Shown here one piece after another: positions 7,920 through 17,704 of a DNA stretch of 64,000 nt. A program made the translations under genes and the position numbers. The notes beneath the pieces were generated by a model that saw only the letters and a list, made by a program, of their open reading frames with translations, was not told where the DNA came from and searched no databases. This stretch comes from Bacteroidetes bacterium SCGC AAA795-G10 (GTDB lineage: Bacteria; Bacteroidota; Bacteroidia; Flavobacteriales; Flavobacteriaceae), in NCBI GenBank assembly GCA_003130815.1, contig QFDA01000001.1, forward strand, positions 980,631 through 1,044,630. Direction: 5' to 3'. Numbering within the stretch: position 1 is the stretch's first letter; each line of letters opens with the position of its first letter.

Positions 7920-9104
7920 TTATTTCAATGCTGATGAAATTCTTTCAATAGCTAAGCGAATTTTTTCTTCAGACGCAGCGTATGAAATTCTAATACAATT
8001 TCCATTTCCAAATGCTTCACCAGTTACTGTTGCAACGTGTGCTTTTTCCAAAAGGTATAGAGCAAAATCAGTGGCATTTTTAATTTTTTTACCATTTAGA
8101 ACTTTTCCAAAATAAGAAGAAACATCTGGAAATACATAAAAGGCTCCACTAGGTTTATTTAATTTTATTCCAGGAATATCTTTAAGTAATTTGATAATAA
8201 TTTCTCTTCTTTTTGCAAATTCATCTATCATGTATTGAATTTTTGTTATTGGTTCGTTGAGAGCAGTAATGGTAGCCCTCTGAGCAATACAATTGGCTCC
8301 AGATGTAATTTGACCTTGCATCTTATTACATGCTTTAGCGATCCATTCGGGTGCCCCAATGTATCCAATTCTCCAGCCAGTCATTGCAAAAGCTTTTGCA
8401 ACTCCATTTACAGTAATTGTTCTATCGTAAAGGTCGGGTATTCCTGCAATACTAAAATGAGGAGTACCGTAATTTATATGTTCGTAAATTTCATCGGAAA
8501 GAATATAAACATCTGGATATTTTTTTAAAATTTCACCCATAGCTTCAAGTTCTTTTTTAGTATAAATTGTTCCGCTTGGGTTATTTGGTGAGTTAAACAT
8601 TACAAGCTTAGTCTTTGAATTAATAGATCCTTCCAATTGTTCTGGTGAAATTTTAAAATCATTTTCAATAGTTGAGGGAATTATAACTGATTTTGCTTCT
8701 GCAAGTGTAGCTATTGCAGAATAGCTGACCCAATATGGTGCTGGTAATAAAACCTCATCTCCAGGATTTAAAAGTACCATACAGACATTAGCAATTGATT
8801 GTTTGGCACCAGTAGAAACTACTATTTGAGATGGTTTATATTGGATGTTATTATCCCTTTTAAATTTTTTACATATCGCTTCTTTTAAATCAGCATAACC
8901 GTCAACTGGAGAATATGAATTCCAATTTTCTTCAACAGCATTTATTGCAGCTTGCTTTATAAATTCAGGTGTGTTGAAATCTGGTTCACCAAGACTAAGA
9001 CCGATAACATCAACTCCCTTACTCTTCAATTCTCTTGCTTTAGAAGCCATTGCAAGGGTTGCAGATACTGGTAAACTATTAATTCTTTCTGATAGTATAT
9101 CCAT
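7920..9104 (-). CDS. Aspartate-type aminotransferase (class Ib)
   Basis: 394 residues. PLP lysine K237 in NGVAKAFAMTGWRIGY, SPNNPSG at 172-178 and SDEIYE at 203-208 are the usual fold-type I motifs. Length and start (MDILSERINSLPVSATLAM) match the Ib aspartate aminotransferases, which move amino groups between aspartate, glutamate and, in some members, prephenate. It lies 3 bases downstream of the desaturase gene and probably shares its transcript, although no metabolic link is evident. Confidence 0.88.
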   Translation of the reverse strand: MDILSERINSLPVSATLAMASKARELKSKGVDVIGLSLGEPDFNTPEFIKQAAINAVEENWNSYSPVDGYADLKEAICKKFKRDNNIQYKPSQIVVSTGAKQSIANVCMVLLNPGDEVLLPAPYWVSYSAIATLAEAKSVIIPSTIENDFKISPEQLEGSINSKTKLVMFNSPNNPSGTIYTKKELEAMGEILKKYPDVYILSDEIYEHINYGTPHFSIAGIPDLYDRTITVNGVAKAFAMTGWRIGYIGAPEWIAKACNKMQGQITSGANCIAQRATITALNEPITKIQYMIDEFAKRREIIIKLLKDIPGIKLNKPSGAFYVFPDVSSYFGKVLNGKKIKNATDFALYLLEKAHVATVTGEAFGNGNCIRISYAASEEKIRLAIERISSALK

Positions 9105-9107
9105 ATT

Positions 9108-10205
9108 TTAAAAACTTTTTTTTGCTCCCATTTTTTTTAAAAATTTAAAGTGTGAAAATAAGGCACTTCTAGTTGTTTTATGTTCATTATAAGGGAGATT
9201 AAATTCTGCTGCAGTTTTTTTTACAATTATACTAATTTCAGAGTAGTGAATATGGCTTATATGTGGGAAAAAATGGTGTTCAATTTGATGATTTAAACCT
9301 CCGGTAAACCAGTTGATTAAACTATTATTTGTTGAAAAATTTACAGTTGTCATAAGTTGGTGTATTGCCCAAGTATTTTTCATTGTACCAGTTTCATGAG
9401 CCTTAAACATTTTAGTATCCTCCATAACGTGGGCAAGTTGGAATACTAAACTCAAAATAAGACCTGCTGTGTAATGCATCAAGATGAATCCAAGCACAAT
9501 GCTCCACCATTTGATTTTTAAAAAAATAATCGGGAGTATTAACCAGAATAAAAAATAAAAAATTTTAGAAATTATTAAACCGATCCATTGCAGATTAGGA
9601 GATTTACTGTCAGTATAGGTTATTTTTCTTGAAGTGTAATTCTTCAATTGATGAAAATCGTCGTAAACTGCCCATTTTAGTGTTAAAAGCCCGTATAAAA
9701 AAATGAAATAAAATTGTTGGAATCTGTGAAAAGGAAACCACTTAGAGTATTGTGAAAACCTTAAGATGCCACCAGTATCAATATCCTCGTCATGACCATG
9801 AATATTTGTATATGTATGGTGTAAAATGTTATGTTGCACCTTCCAATTAAAAACATTTCCAGCTAAAATATAAATGCTACCACCCATAATTTTGTTTACC
9901 CATTTATATTTTGAGTAGGAACCATGATTTCCATCATGCATGACATTCATACCAACACCTGCCATTCCAACACCCATCAAAACACACATGAAAAATTTGA
10001 TCCATAAGCTAAAATCGATTAGATGAAATAAAATATATGGTGTAAAAAGTATTGAAAACATAATTAGTGTTTTTAAATGTAGTTTCCAATTCCCTGTTTT
10101 TTGTATTTTCTTTTTTTTAAAATAATCATTAACCCTATTATTTAAAGTTTTAAAAAATTTTTTGGGATCTTCGCGAGAAAAACGTAGACTTTGCTTAGAG
10201 TTCAT
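9108..10205 (-). CDS. Membrane acyl (linoleoyl-CoA-type) fatty acid desaturase
   Basis: 365 residues from the ATG at 10205; the track start at 10226 is a TTG. The three histidine boxes are HDGNH (90-94), HNILHH (125-130) and HQIEHH (306-311). The Q in the third box is typical of front-end/delta-6-like desaturases without a fused cytochrome b5. Hydrophobic helices near 45-90 and 205-260 place the di-iron site on the cytoplasmic face of the membrane. It introduces double bonds into acyl chains, probably for membrane fluidity in cold water; position specificity cannot be told. Confidence 0.9.
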   Translation of the reverse strand: MNSKQSLRFSREDPKKFFKTLNNRVNDYFKKKKIQKTGNWKLHLKTLIMFSILFTPYILFHLIDFSLWIKFFMCVLMGVGMAGVGMNVMHDGNHGSYSKYKWVNKIMGGSIYILAGNVFNWKVQHNILHHTYTNIHGHDEDIDTGGILRFSQYSKWFPFHRFQQFYFIFLYGLLTLKWAVYDDFHQLKNYTSRKITYTDSKSPNLQWIGLIISKIFYFLFWLILPIIFLKIKWWSIVLGFILMHYTAGLILSLVFQLAHVMEDTKMFKAHETGTMKNTWAIHQLMTTVNFSTNNSLINWFTGGLNHQIEHHFFPHISHIHYSEISIIVKKTAAEFNLPYNEHKTTRSALFSHFKFLKKMGAKKSF

Positions 10206-10271
10206 ATATTTTTTAGTTTCATACAAATTAAATTAAAATTTAATTTCTAATAAGCATAAATAAAAAAAGTT

Positions 10272-10889
10272 GTGGAAAACATTATTAATTACTTTCCAAA
10301 TTTATCTGAGAAACAGCTTTTTCAATTTAGAGCTCTTTTACCATTATATTCAAAATGGAATTCTAGAATAAACCTGATATCAAGAAAAGATATGGATCAT
10401 TTTTACATACGTCATGTTCTTCACTCATTAGGAATTTCAAAAATTATTTCCTTTATACCACAGACCAAAATTTTGGACTTTGGCACTGGAGGTGGATTTC
10501 CTGGAATTCCTTTAGCAATTTTGTTTCCTGATGTGATATTTTATTTAGTTGATAGTGTTGGAAAAAAAATAAGTGTAGTTCAAAAAATATCAGACGAAAT
10601 AGGATTACAAAATGTTCATATACAAACCATACGCGGAGAGCAATTTTCAAAAAAAACTGATTTTATTATATGTCGTGCAGTTTCAAGAATGGATATTTTT
10701 GTGCCATGGGTTAAAAATAAAATAAACTCAAAAAGTAAAAATAAGATTAATAATGGCATACTCTATTTGAAGGGAGGCGACTTAAAGGATGAATTAGCAC
10801 TATTTCCAAGATCAATTGTATATAATTTAAATACTTATTTTGATAATTCATTTTTTGAAACAAAAAAGCTTGTGTACTTACCCCTCTGA
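10272..10889 (+). CDS. rsmG: 16S rRNA (guanine527-N7)-methyltransferase RsmG
   Basis: 205 residues, usual length. The SAM-binding loop LDFGTGGGFPGIPLAILFP and the preceding LISRKDMDHFYIRHVLHS helix are diagnostic of RsmG, which methylates G527 of 16S rRNA. It starts with GTG, 66 bases from the divergent desaturase ATG. It converges on pruA with an 18-base gap that holds only a very small inverted repeat. Confidence 0.92.
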   Translation: MENIINYFPNLSEKQLFQFRALLPLYSKWNSRINLISRKDMDHFYIRHVLHSLGISKIISFIPQTKILDFGTGGGFPGIPLAILFPDVIFYLVDSVGKKISVVQKISDEIGLQNVHIQTIRGEQFSKKTDFIICRAVSRMDIFVPWVKNKINSKSKNKINNGILYLKGGDLKDELALFPRSIVYNLNTYFDNSFFETKKLVYLPL

Positions 10890-10907
10890 AAAAACGATAT
10901 TTATCGA

Positions 10908-12533
10908 TTAATCCAGAAACGGATATCTATAATCTGATGCAGGAACAAATGTTTCTTTTATAAGTCTTGGTGAAACCCATTTGATAAGATTAAAAATTGA
11001 ACCTGCTTTATCGTTTGTTCCTGATCCACGAGCACCCCCAAAAGGTTGTTGTCCAACAACAGCTCCTGTTGGTTTGTCATTAATATAGATATTACCGGCA
11101 CTGTTTTCTAAAATAGATAAGGCTTCGTTTAACGCATATCTATCTTTTGAATATATAGCTCCAGTTAACGCATATTCTGAAGTTTGATCAATAATTTTAA
11201 GAGTTTGAATCCAATTTTCATCGTCAAAACAGTAAATTGTAACAAGAGGTCCAAACAATTCCTTGGTCATTGTTTCATATTGATGATCTTCAGTTAATAC
11301 AACAGTAGGCTCAATAAAAAAACCTTTAGTGTCATCATAATTACCCCCAACTATAATTTTAGCTTCTTTGTCATTTTCTATCTTTTGTATAGTTGCAACT
11401 ATCCTGTCAAATGCTTCTTTATGAATTACTGCTGTAATAAAGTTTTTAAAGTTTTCAGGTGGGCCCATTGAAATAGTTTTTAAATCAGATTTAATAAGTC
11501 TGATTATTTCATCAGCGATTGATTTTGGAATATAGATTCGTGACGCAGCTGAACATTTTTGACCTTGAAATTCAAAAGCACCTCTAACTATACTGGTGGC
11601 AACTTCTTTCGGGTCAGCCGAAGGGTGTGCTACAATAAAATCCTTTCCACCTGTCTCACCAACGATTCTCGGATACGATTTATATTTACCAATATTTTCA
11701 CCTATTTTTTTCCAGATACCTCTAAAGACATTTGTTGATCCTGTAAAGTGAAGGCCAGAAAAATCTTTATTTTCAATTATAGTATCAGTTATCATCTCAG
11801 GATCTCCAAAAACCATATTAATTACTCCATCTGGCAAACCTGACTCTCTAAAAATATCCATTATAATTTTTGCAGAAAAAATTTGATAATCGCTAGGTTT
11901 CCATACAACTACATTACCCATCAATGCTGCACTCGCAGGCAAATTACCGGCAATAGCTGTAAAATTAAATGGACTTATCGCATAGACAAAACCTTCTAAA
12001 GGACGGTACTCTAATCGATTCCAAACCCCAGAGGTATTTTCTGGTTGTTTATCATAGATATCACGCATAAACTGAACATTAAATCTTAAAAAGTCAATAA
12101 ATTCGCAAGCAGCGTCAATCTCAGCCTGATAAATAGTTTTTGATTGTGCGATCATAGTAGCGGCATTTATTTTATAGCGATAAGGTCCTGCAACTAAATT
12201 TGCGGCTTTTAGAAAAATAGCAGCCCTTGATTCCCATGGCATTTTACTCCACTTTTTCTTTGCCTCTAAAGCACAATCAATTGCAGTTTCAATATTTTTT
12301 TTATTCGCTTTATGATAAACGCCCAGTTTGTGTTGATGATTGTGTGGGGGGCACATGAAGGAAGTATCACCTGTTTTCACATCTTTATCTCCAATTCTCA
12401 TTTTAATTTCTACTGGATTTTCTAAAAGAGTTTTATATTGTTCTAAAACTTCTTTTTTTTCTTTACTTCCCGGTCTGTAGGTTAAAATAGGTTCGTTTTT
12501 AGCTATCGGAACTTTTGAAATAATATTTGACAT
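10908..12533 (-). CDS. pruA: Delta-1-pyrroline-5-carboxylate dehydrogenase
   Basis: 541 residues, aldehyde dehydrogenase superfamily. Catalytic Cys327 is in FEFQGQKCSAASR and the general-base Glu293 in GETGGKDF. The long N-terminal extension and PFGGARGSGTNDKAG match P5C dehydrogenases. It oxidises glutamate semialdehyde to glutamate in proline catabolism. No proline dehydrogenase gene is in the window. It follows plug and apaG on the same strand, with a 49-base gap. Confidence 0.92.
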   Translation of the reverse strand: MSNIISKVPIAKNEPILTYRPGSKEKKEVLEQYKTLLENPVEIKMRIGDKDVKTGDTSFMCPPHNHQHKLGVYHKANKKNIETAIDCALEAKKKWSKMPWESRAAIFLKAANLVAGPYRYKINAATMIAQSKTIYQAEIDAACEFIDFLRFNVQFMRDIYDKQPENTSGVWNRLEYRPLEGFVYAISPFNFTAIAGNLPASAALMGNVVVWKPSDYQIFSAKIIMDIFRESGLPDGVINMVFGDPEMITDTIIENKDFSGLHFTGSTNVFRGIWKKIGENIGKYKSYPRIVGETGGKDFIVAHPSADPKEVATSIVRGAFEFQGQKCSAASRIYIPKSIADEIIRLIKSDLKTISMGPPENFKNFITAVIHKEAFDRIVATIQKIENDKEAKIIVGGNYDDTKGFFIEPTVVLTEDHQYETMTKELFGPLVTIYCFDDENWIQTLKIIDQTSEYALTGAIYSKDRYALNEALSILENSAGNIYINDKPTGAVVGQQPFGGARGSGTNDKAGSIFNLIKWVSPRLIKETFVPASDYRYPFLD

Positions 12534-12582
12534 ACAATTTTGTTAAAAAGCTTATTTTAAAAATAAATTTGAAAAAATTTTA

Positions 12583-12969
12583 TTAGTTTAATATGTGCGG
12601 AGCATTTAATTTAAAGTATGGAATGTGGACGTTAAACCTTTGTGCAGTACTAAAATTAATCATCGTAAAAATACCAGACATAACAGCCATTGGTGATGTG
12701 AGTAAACTTCCTGATTGGTATTTGTGAATATCTCCCGGCTTAAGTATGGGTTTTTTACCAACAATGCCTACCCCATTAATGTAAGAGGGTCTAATTATAG
12801 CTTCATTTATTTTCCAATGTCTTGTCAGGAGTTGAACGACATGCTTACTTTGATTCTCAATAGTGATGTAATATTTAAATGCATAATTTAGGATGTTTTC
12901 TTTTAGAAAACTGCCCTCAAATTTAGTCTGAACTGAAACCTTAATACCAGCTGTAATTTGTTGTATCAC
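12583..12969 (-). CDS. apaG: ApaG-domain protein
   Basis: 128 residues, the full length of a stand-alone ApaG (DUF525) beta-sandwich protein. The conserved YTITIEN-like (YYITIENQSK) and LTRHWKI segments and the GVGIVGKKPILKPGD loop are present. The function is poorly defined: it was linked to Co/Mg resistance in Salmonella, and it resembles the substrate-binding domain of some F-box proteins. The start codon is GTG (12967-12969). Confidence 0.88.
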   Translation of the reverse strand: MIQQITAGIKVSVQTKFEGSFLKENILNYAFKYYITIENQSKHVVQLLTRHWKINEAIIRPSYINGVGIVGKKPILKPGDIHKYQSGSLLTSPMAVMSGIFTMINFSTAQRFNVHIPYFKLNAPHILN

Positions 12970-13023
12970 TAATATTTACCATAAGAATAATATTAAAGGT
13001 AACAAAAACTCTATTAAAAAATA

Positions 13024-14268
13024 TCAATTTTGAAGGTTAAAAGAATTGCACTCGCTAACACCAATTAAAGAGTCATATTGTGCCCCAATATTCCTGTAAT
13101 AGGCAAGTACCAAATACTCATTTTCAGTCAAAGCATATGAACCACTTATGCCATTTAGTAAAATTCTTTCTTTTTCTCGTATTATGTATTTGTAATTATA
13201 AAAACCTTGTTTTAGTAAAATTATACCCTCATATATTCCTAAAGAAGGATTAAAGTACATACGATTTAAGTCACTAATTTTATAGTTATTAAATCCCCCA
13301 TAAACATATATTTCACCATCACTAATCTTTCTGTCACTTGCTAAACTAAAATAAACATAGCTATAATCTGCCTCATTATCTGGATTGCTTGGCCTCATAG
13401 TGTTTCTTATTTCAAAACCTCCATTTATATCTTGACTGTACGAATAATTCTTATAAATCCGAGGGATGTCAATATTGAGATATATTTCATAAAGTTCTGA
13501 CTTATTTGTATAGCTAATATTTGGTGTAGATATCCTTAAATCTTTGGAGTCAAAAAAATAAAATTCATTACCTCCTTCAAATTGAGAGGGACTTTCGTAA
13601 AAATATTGAAGAGTTCTACCTGACAAATATTGAGGTTTTAATCCTTGAATTTGATTATACCATTGCCTGTTTTGAATTAAATGCACAAACAAGTTTTTTT
13701 CTGGATTTCTAAAAGTGCCCTTTAACGGGGTTATTGAAAAATGAATTGACTGGTGAGTATTGAATCGGTCCATGTTTTGTGGACGATTTACAGATGAACT
13801 TACACTTGCCAATTCTTCATAAATACAAAATCTTCTTGAAAACACAAGCTCGTCGTATGAGTTAAAAACTTTAATAAGATAATTTCCACTAATAATCAGA
13901 CTAACATTTTTATTTGGGATTTCTAAACGGTAATGAGTGTAGCTTTGTAAAGTATTGAAAGAATTAATATGGTTGTCTATTCTTACATTGTCGTATCCAT
14001 TTAAATACTCACTTTTTAAAAGGTTTGAGGTCGTCCAGTCGTGATTGAAATGTTCTATTTTATAGTAATAATCGTTTTCGTTGCCGTTCAGATCATCAAA
14101 TACTAGGGTTATTTTTTCTCCTAATTTAGCTACTGGAAAGTTGTCAGTAATTTTTGCTCCGAAAAATTTTACAGTCTTTATGTTGTCTGGTTCGGGTAGC
14201 TCATAAATAATTTGGGAAATACATTGACTGAATATAAATGAACTAAAAAAAAAAAGTGTTTTTCTCAT
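13024..14268 (-). CDS. Type IX secretion system Plug protein (DUF5103)
   Basis: 414 residues with an N-terminal Sec signal peptide (MRKTLFFFSSFIFSQC). The DUF5103 signature is clear: YYYKIEHFNHDWTTSNLL, then an EYLNGYD segment and NSFNTLQSYTHYRLEIPN. In Flavobacterium the Plug protein closes the periplasmic end of the SprA translocon pore until cargo engages. The adjacent apaG and pruA are not T9SS genes, so the gene appears as an isolated T9SS component. It is divergent from nqrA across 167 bases. Confidence 0.85.
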   Translation of the reverse strand: MRKTLFFFSSFIFSQCISQIIYELPEPDNIKTVKFFGAKITDNFPVAKLGEKITLVFDDLNGNENDYYYKIEHFNHDWTTSNLLKSEYLNGYDNVRIDNHINSFNTLQSYTHYRLEIPNKNVSLIISGNYLIKVFNSYDELVFSRRFCIYEELASVSSSVNRPQNMDRFNTHQSIHFSITPLKGTFRNPEKNLFVHLIQNRQWYNQIQGLKPQYLSGRTLQYFYESPSQFEGGNEFYFFDSKDLRISTPNISYTNKSELYEIYLNIDIPRIYKNYSYSQDINGGFEIRNTMRPSNPDNEADYSYVYFSLASDRKISDGEIYVYGGFNNYKISDLNRMYFNPSLGIYEGIILLKQGFYNYKYIIREKERILLNGISGSYALTENEYLVLAYYRNIGAQYDSLIGVSECNSFNLQN

Positions 14269-14382
14269 TACAAGTAAAATTATATGTTCATCCTCTGACC
14301 ACCAAATTGCATGTTATTTAAAAAAAGATTGAACACTTATTTAGAATTAATATAAATAAGCTATTTCCCTGGTTATTTGTTT

Positions 14383-14411
14383 TTTGTAGAAGTGTTTAGT
14401 TATTAAATTTG
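14383..14411 (+). promoter_or_regulatory. Predicted Bacteroidota promoter of the nqr operon
   Basis: TTTG at 14383-14386, 17-base spacer, TAAATTTG at 14404-14411. Expected start near 14418, about 18 bases before the nqrA ATG. A second TTTG at 14376 gives a 24-base spacer and is less likely. Confidence 0.6.
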
Positions 14412-14435
14412 ATATGATTTTATGAATTAGATTTA

Positions 14436-15794
14436 ATGGAAGTGATAAAGGATATTCGAACACGTAAAGGTGCGAATCTCAACTTAAAAGGTGGTGCAGA
14501 AAAAATTTTAGATAAAACTATTTCACCTTTGAATTTTGCCATAAGGCCTGACGATTTTTTTGGAATAGCACCAAAACTTATTTTAAAGGAAGGCGCTCCT
14601 GTAAAATTAGGATCTCCAATTTTCTTCAGCAAAAAAAATCCAAACATAAAGTTTGTTTCACCTGTAGCTGGAACTATAACGAATGTTGTACGAGGTCCCA
14701 AAAGAAAAATAGAGAATATCATTATAAAGGCTTCTACTAAACAGGATTCTATCAAACATTCCGTTTCAGGGTGGGATAAAAAAAATCGTGATGACTTAAA
14801 GTCTTTACTTACTGGTAGCGGAAATTGGCCATTCATTCATCAAAGACCTTATGGCACTATTGCCAATCCGACAGATACACCGAAGGCTATTTTTGTATCG
14901 ACTGTTAAAACAGACCCGTTACATGGTGATTTACAGTTTATTTTGAAAGATCAAAAAAATGATTTTCAGTTAGGTATCAACTTATTAAACAAATTGGTGG
15001 ACGAACCAGTTTTTTTAGGCGTAGATAAAGAATTTTCAGATTATTTCGAATCAATAGAAGGTGTTCAGCATTATACAGTTAGGGGCCCACACCCTGCTGG
15101 CAACTTAAGTTTACATATTCAAGAATTAACTCCACTAAATATTGGAGAACGTATTTGGACTGTAAACGCGGAAGATGTTGCTAATTTAGGTAGATTTCTA
15201 AATTCAGGAATTTTTTGTCCTAGGCGAACTATAGCAATATCTGGTAATGCAGTTGAAAATCCCAAATATTTCCAAACAACAATAGGTGCTGAGCTACAAC
15301 CATTTTTAAGAAAAGTTGGAACAATAGATAAAAAAATAAGAGTTATTAACGGTGACGTACTTACAGGAGACGATTCGACTTTTAACTGTTTTCTGGGATA
15401 TTTTAATAATCTAGTTACTGTAATACCTGAGGGTGATGAATACAGAATGTTTGGATGGCTTCCATTTGTAGATAACAATATTTTAAGTTTGTCTAACACA
15501 TCATTTTCAAGAGTTTTTAATAGAAAAGGATTTGATGTTAATACAAATTCAAATGGAGAGGAAAGGGCTTTAGTTGTTACAGGTGAAATGGAAAAATTAT
15601 TTCCATTAGAAATTTATCCAATGCAACTTTTAAAAGCATGTATGGTGGGTGATATTGAAAAAATGGAAGCTCTAGGAATTTATGAAGTTGTACCTGAGGA
15701 CTTTGGATTGATAGATTATTCAAATACTTCAAAGATCGAAGCTCAAGAAATTATTAGGGAAGGAATAGAGTTAATGATTAATGAGGTAGATTAA
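14436..15794 (+). CDS. nqrA: Na+-translocating NADH:quinone reductase subunit A
   Basis: 452 residues, the usual NqrA length, with no membrane helices. The N-terminal IRTRKGANLNLKGGAEK and the segment GPHPAGNLSLHIQ are typical. NqrA is the large cytoplasmic-side subunit that contacts ubiquinone/menaquinone at the membrane face. First gene of a complete six-gene nqrABCDEF operon in the canonical order, with spacers of 0 to 10 bases throughout. Confidence 0.96.
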   Translation: MEVIKDIRTRKGANLNLKGGAEKILDKTISPLNFAIRPDDFFGIAPKLILKEGAPVKLGSPIFFSKKNPNIKFVSPVAGTITNVVRGPKRKIENIIIKASTKQDSIKHSVSGWDKKNRDDLKSLLTGSGNWPFIHQRPYGTIANPTDTPKAIFVSTVKTDPLHGDLQFILKDQKNDFQLGINLLNKLVDEPVFLGVDKEFSDYFESIEGVQHYTVRGPHPAGNLSLHIQELTPLNIGERIWTVNAEDVANLGRFLNSGIFCPRRTIAISGNAVENPKYFQTTIGAELQPFLRKVGTIDKKIRVINGDVLTGDDSTFNCFLGYFNNLVTVIPEGDEYRMFGWLPFVDNNILSLSNTSFSRVFNRKGFDVNTNSNGEERALVVTGEMEKLFPLEIYPMQLLKACMVGDIEKMEALGIYEVVPEDFGLIDYSNTSKIEAQEIIREGIELMINEVD

Positions 15795-15804
15795 AAAAAT
15801 ACAT

Positions 15805-16968
15805 ATGAATTTAATAAGAAAAAGTTTAGATAAAATAAAAAAACCATTTGGAAAAGGACAAAAGCTAGAAAAGTTTGCGCCTGCAATAAATGCTTTTGAC
15901 ACATTTTTATTTGTTCCTAACCATACAACAAAAAAAGGGGCCCATATACGTGATGCCGTTGATCTCAAAAGAACTATGGTTACTGTTATAATAGCACTTT
16001 TACCTGCGCTATTATATGGTATATATAATACAGGATACCAATATTTAATTCAAACTGGGAGTCCTTTTACATTTCTAGAAGCTTTTATCCATGGAAGCTG
16101 GAAAATCGTACCAATGATAGTTGTTTCTTATGTTGTAGGATTATCAATAGAGTTCGGCTTTGCAGTTTATAGGGGCCATGAAGTAAATGAAGGCTATTTG
16201 GTTACAGGACTATTAATACCAATGATAATGCCTGTTGACATACCCCTTTGGATGGTTGGTTTATCAACTGCTTTTGCTGTATTGGTGGCTAAGGAGGCTT
16301 TCGGAGGAACAGGTATGAATATACTTAACCCGGCTCTCACAGCTAGAGCATTTGCATTTTTTGCTTATCCAACGTACATGTCGGGTAATAAAGTATGGGT
16401 TTCTGAAGCTACAAATATAGATGCAATTTCAGGTGAAACCATACTAGGAACTCTAGCTGCTGGAGGAAAAGTAAATTATTCTGCTATGGAAATGTTTCAA
16501 GGTTCAATACCAGGTTCGATAGCAGAAACTTCGACCTTATGGGTAGCTGTTGGTGCATTAATCTTAATTCTAACAGGTATAGGAAGTTGGCGAATAATCG
16601 TTGGGGGTATTTTAGGTGCGTCATTCATGGGCTTTTTATTTAATCTTTGGGCAGCAAATGAATTAATGAGCTTTTCTTGGATTAATCATCTTATAGTTGG
16701 AGGTTTTGCTTTTGGTATTGTATTTATGGCTACAGATCCAGTGTCAGCTGCCCAAACAAATCAAGGAAAATGGATATACGGTGTTTTGGTAGGAATTTTT
16801 TGTATAATGATTCGCGTTTTTAATCCTGCTTATCCAGAGGGAGTTATGCTTGCAATTTTGTTAATGAATGTATTTGCACCAACTATTGATCATTATGTAA
16901 TAAATAGAAATATTAAAAAGCGAAGGAAACGTTGGGAAACTTCTGTAAACCAACTTAAAACAATATAG
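15805..16968 (+). CDS. nqrB: Na+-translocating NADH:quinone reductase subunit B
   Basis: 387 residues, about ten membrane helices, including GGTGMNILNPALTARAF of the NqrB/RnfD family. NqrB carries riboflavin and a covalent FMN and contributes to the sodium channel. The predicted FMN-attachment site reads D-A-I-S-G-E-T (16420-16440) where the flavinylation consensus is D-x-x-S/T-G-A-T, so the acceptor Thr is kept but the preceding Ala is Glu. NqrC just downstream has the standard motif. Starts 10 bases after nqrA. Confidence 0.96.
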   Translation: MNLIRKSLDKIKKPFGKGQKLEKFAPAINAFDTFLFVPNHTTKKGAHIRDAVDLKRTMVTVIIALLPALLYGIYNTGYQYLIQTGSPFTFLEAFIHGSWKIVPMIVVSYVVGLSIEFGFAVYRGHEVNEGYLVTGLLIPMIMPVDIPLWMVGLSTAFAVLVAKEAFGGTGMNILNPALTARAFAFFAYPTYMSGNKVWVSEATNIDAISGETILGTLAAGGKVNYSAMEMFQGSIPGSIAETSTLWVAVGALILILTGIGSWRIIVGGILGASFMGFLFNLWAANELMSFSWINHLIVGGFAFGIVFMATDPVSAAQTNQGKWIYGVLVGIFCIMIRVFNPAYPEGVMLAILLMNVFAPTIDHYVINRNIKKRRKRWETSVNQLKTI

Positions 16969-17700
16969 ATGAATAGAGACAGTAACGTTTATACCTTTTT
17001 ATTTGCAACATTAATGGTTCTTATTGTAGCCTCTTCATTAGCTTTTACAGCAAGTTCACTTAAAGAGCGTCAAATATCAAACGTGCGTAAAGAAAAAATG
17101 CAAAATATCCTGGCTACAATTGGAATTGAAACTGAAAGAGAGGAGGCCGAGGCACTATATAATAAGTACATAACTGAAGAACTTACCCTGAAAGAAGATG
17201 GGAGTATTGATCCAGAGATAAATGCTTTTGACATCAAATTAAATAATGAATTGAGAAAGAGTTATTCGGACCAACGATTTCCTATTTATGTAGCTTCGGT
17301 TGAAGAAGAAAAATACTATGTTATCCCTTTGCGTGGAAAGGGACTTTGGGATGCAATATGGGGATATATCGCTTTAGAGGAAGATAAAAATACAATTAAA
17401 GGTGCAGTGTTTGATCATAAAGGTGAAACTGCTGGTCTTGGAGCTGAAATTACTCAGCAATGGTTTCAAAACCGTTTTTTGGGTGAAAAGGTTTTTGACC
17501 CTCAAGGCAATTTGGTTGGAATAAATGTATCTAAAACAAATAATGACCCCAAGGACTTAGACAAAGATGATCACGAAGTAGATGCAATATCTGGTGCAAC
17601 AATTACAGGTGACGGTGTAACAGATATGATCAAGGAGAGGTTGACACATTATCTGCCCTATTTGAAACAAGAAAAAAGCATTGTTGCATTATATAATTGA
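16969..17700 (+). CDS. nqrC: Na+-translocating NADH:quinone reductase subunit C
   Basis: 243 residues with one N-terminal membrane helix (about 9-30) and a periplasmic FMN-binding domain. The covalent FMN site DAISGAT is encoded at 17581-17601; ApbE, encoded 6 kb downstream, should attach the flavin to its Thr. ATG follows the nqrB stop with no gap. Confidence 0.96.
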   Translation: MNRDSNVYTFLFATLMVLIVASSLAFTASSLKERQISNVRKEKMQNILATIGIETEREEAEALYNKYITEELTLKEDGSIDPEINAFDIKLNNELRKSYSDQRFPIYVASVEEEKYYVIPLRGKGLWDAIWGYIALEEDKNTIKGAVFDHKGETAGLGAEITQQWFQNRFLGEKVFDPQGNLVGINVSKTNNDPKDLDKDDHEVDAISGATITGDGVTDMIKERLTHYLPYLKQEKSIVALYN

Positions 17701-17704
17701 GTTA

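Noticed and set aside
10889-10910. CGATATTTATCG inverted repeat between rsmG and pruA as a terminator
   Set aside because: The stem is five AT-rich pairs with a loop of two and no T-run, so it is too weak to call.
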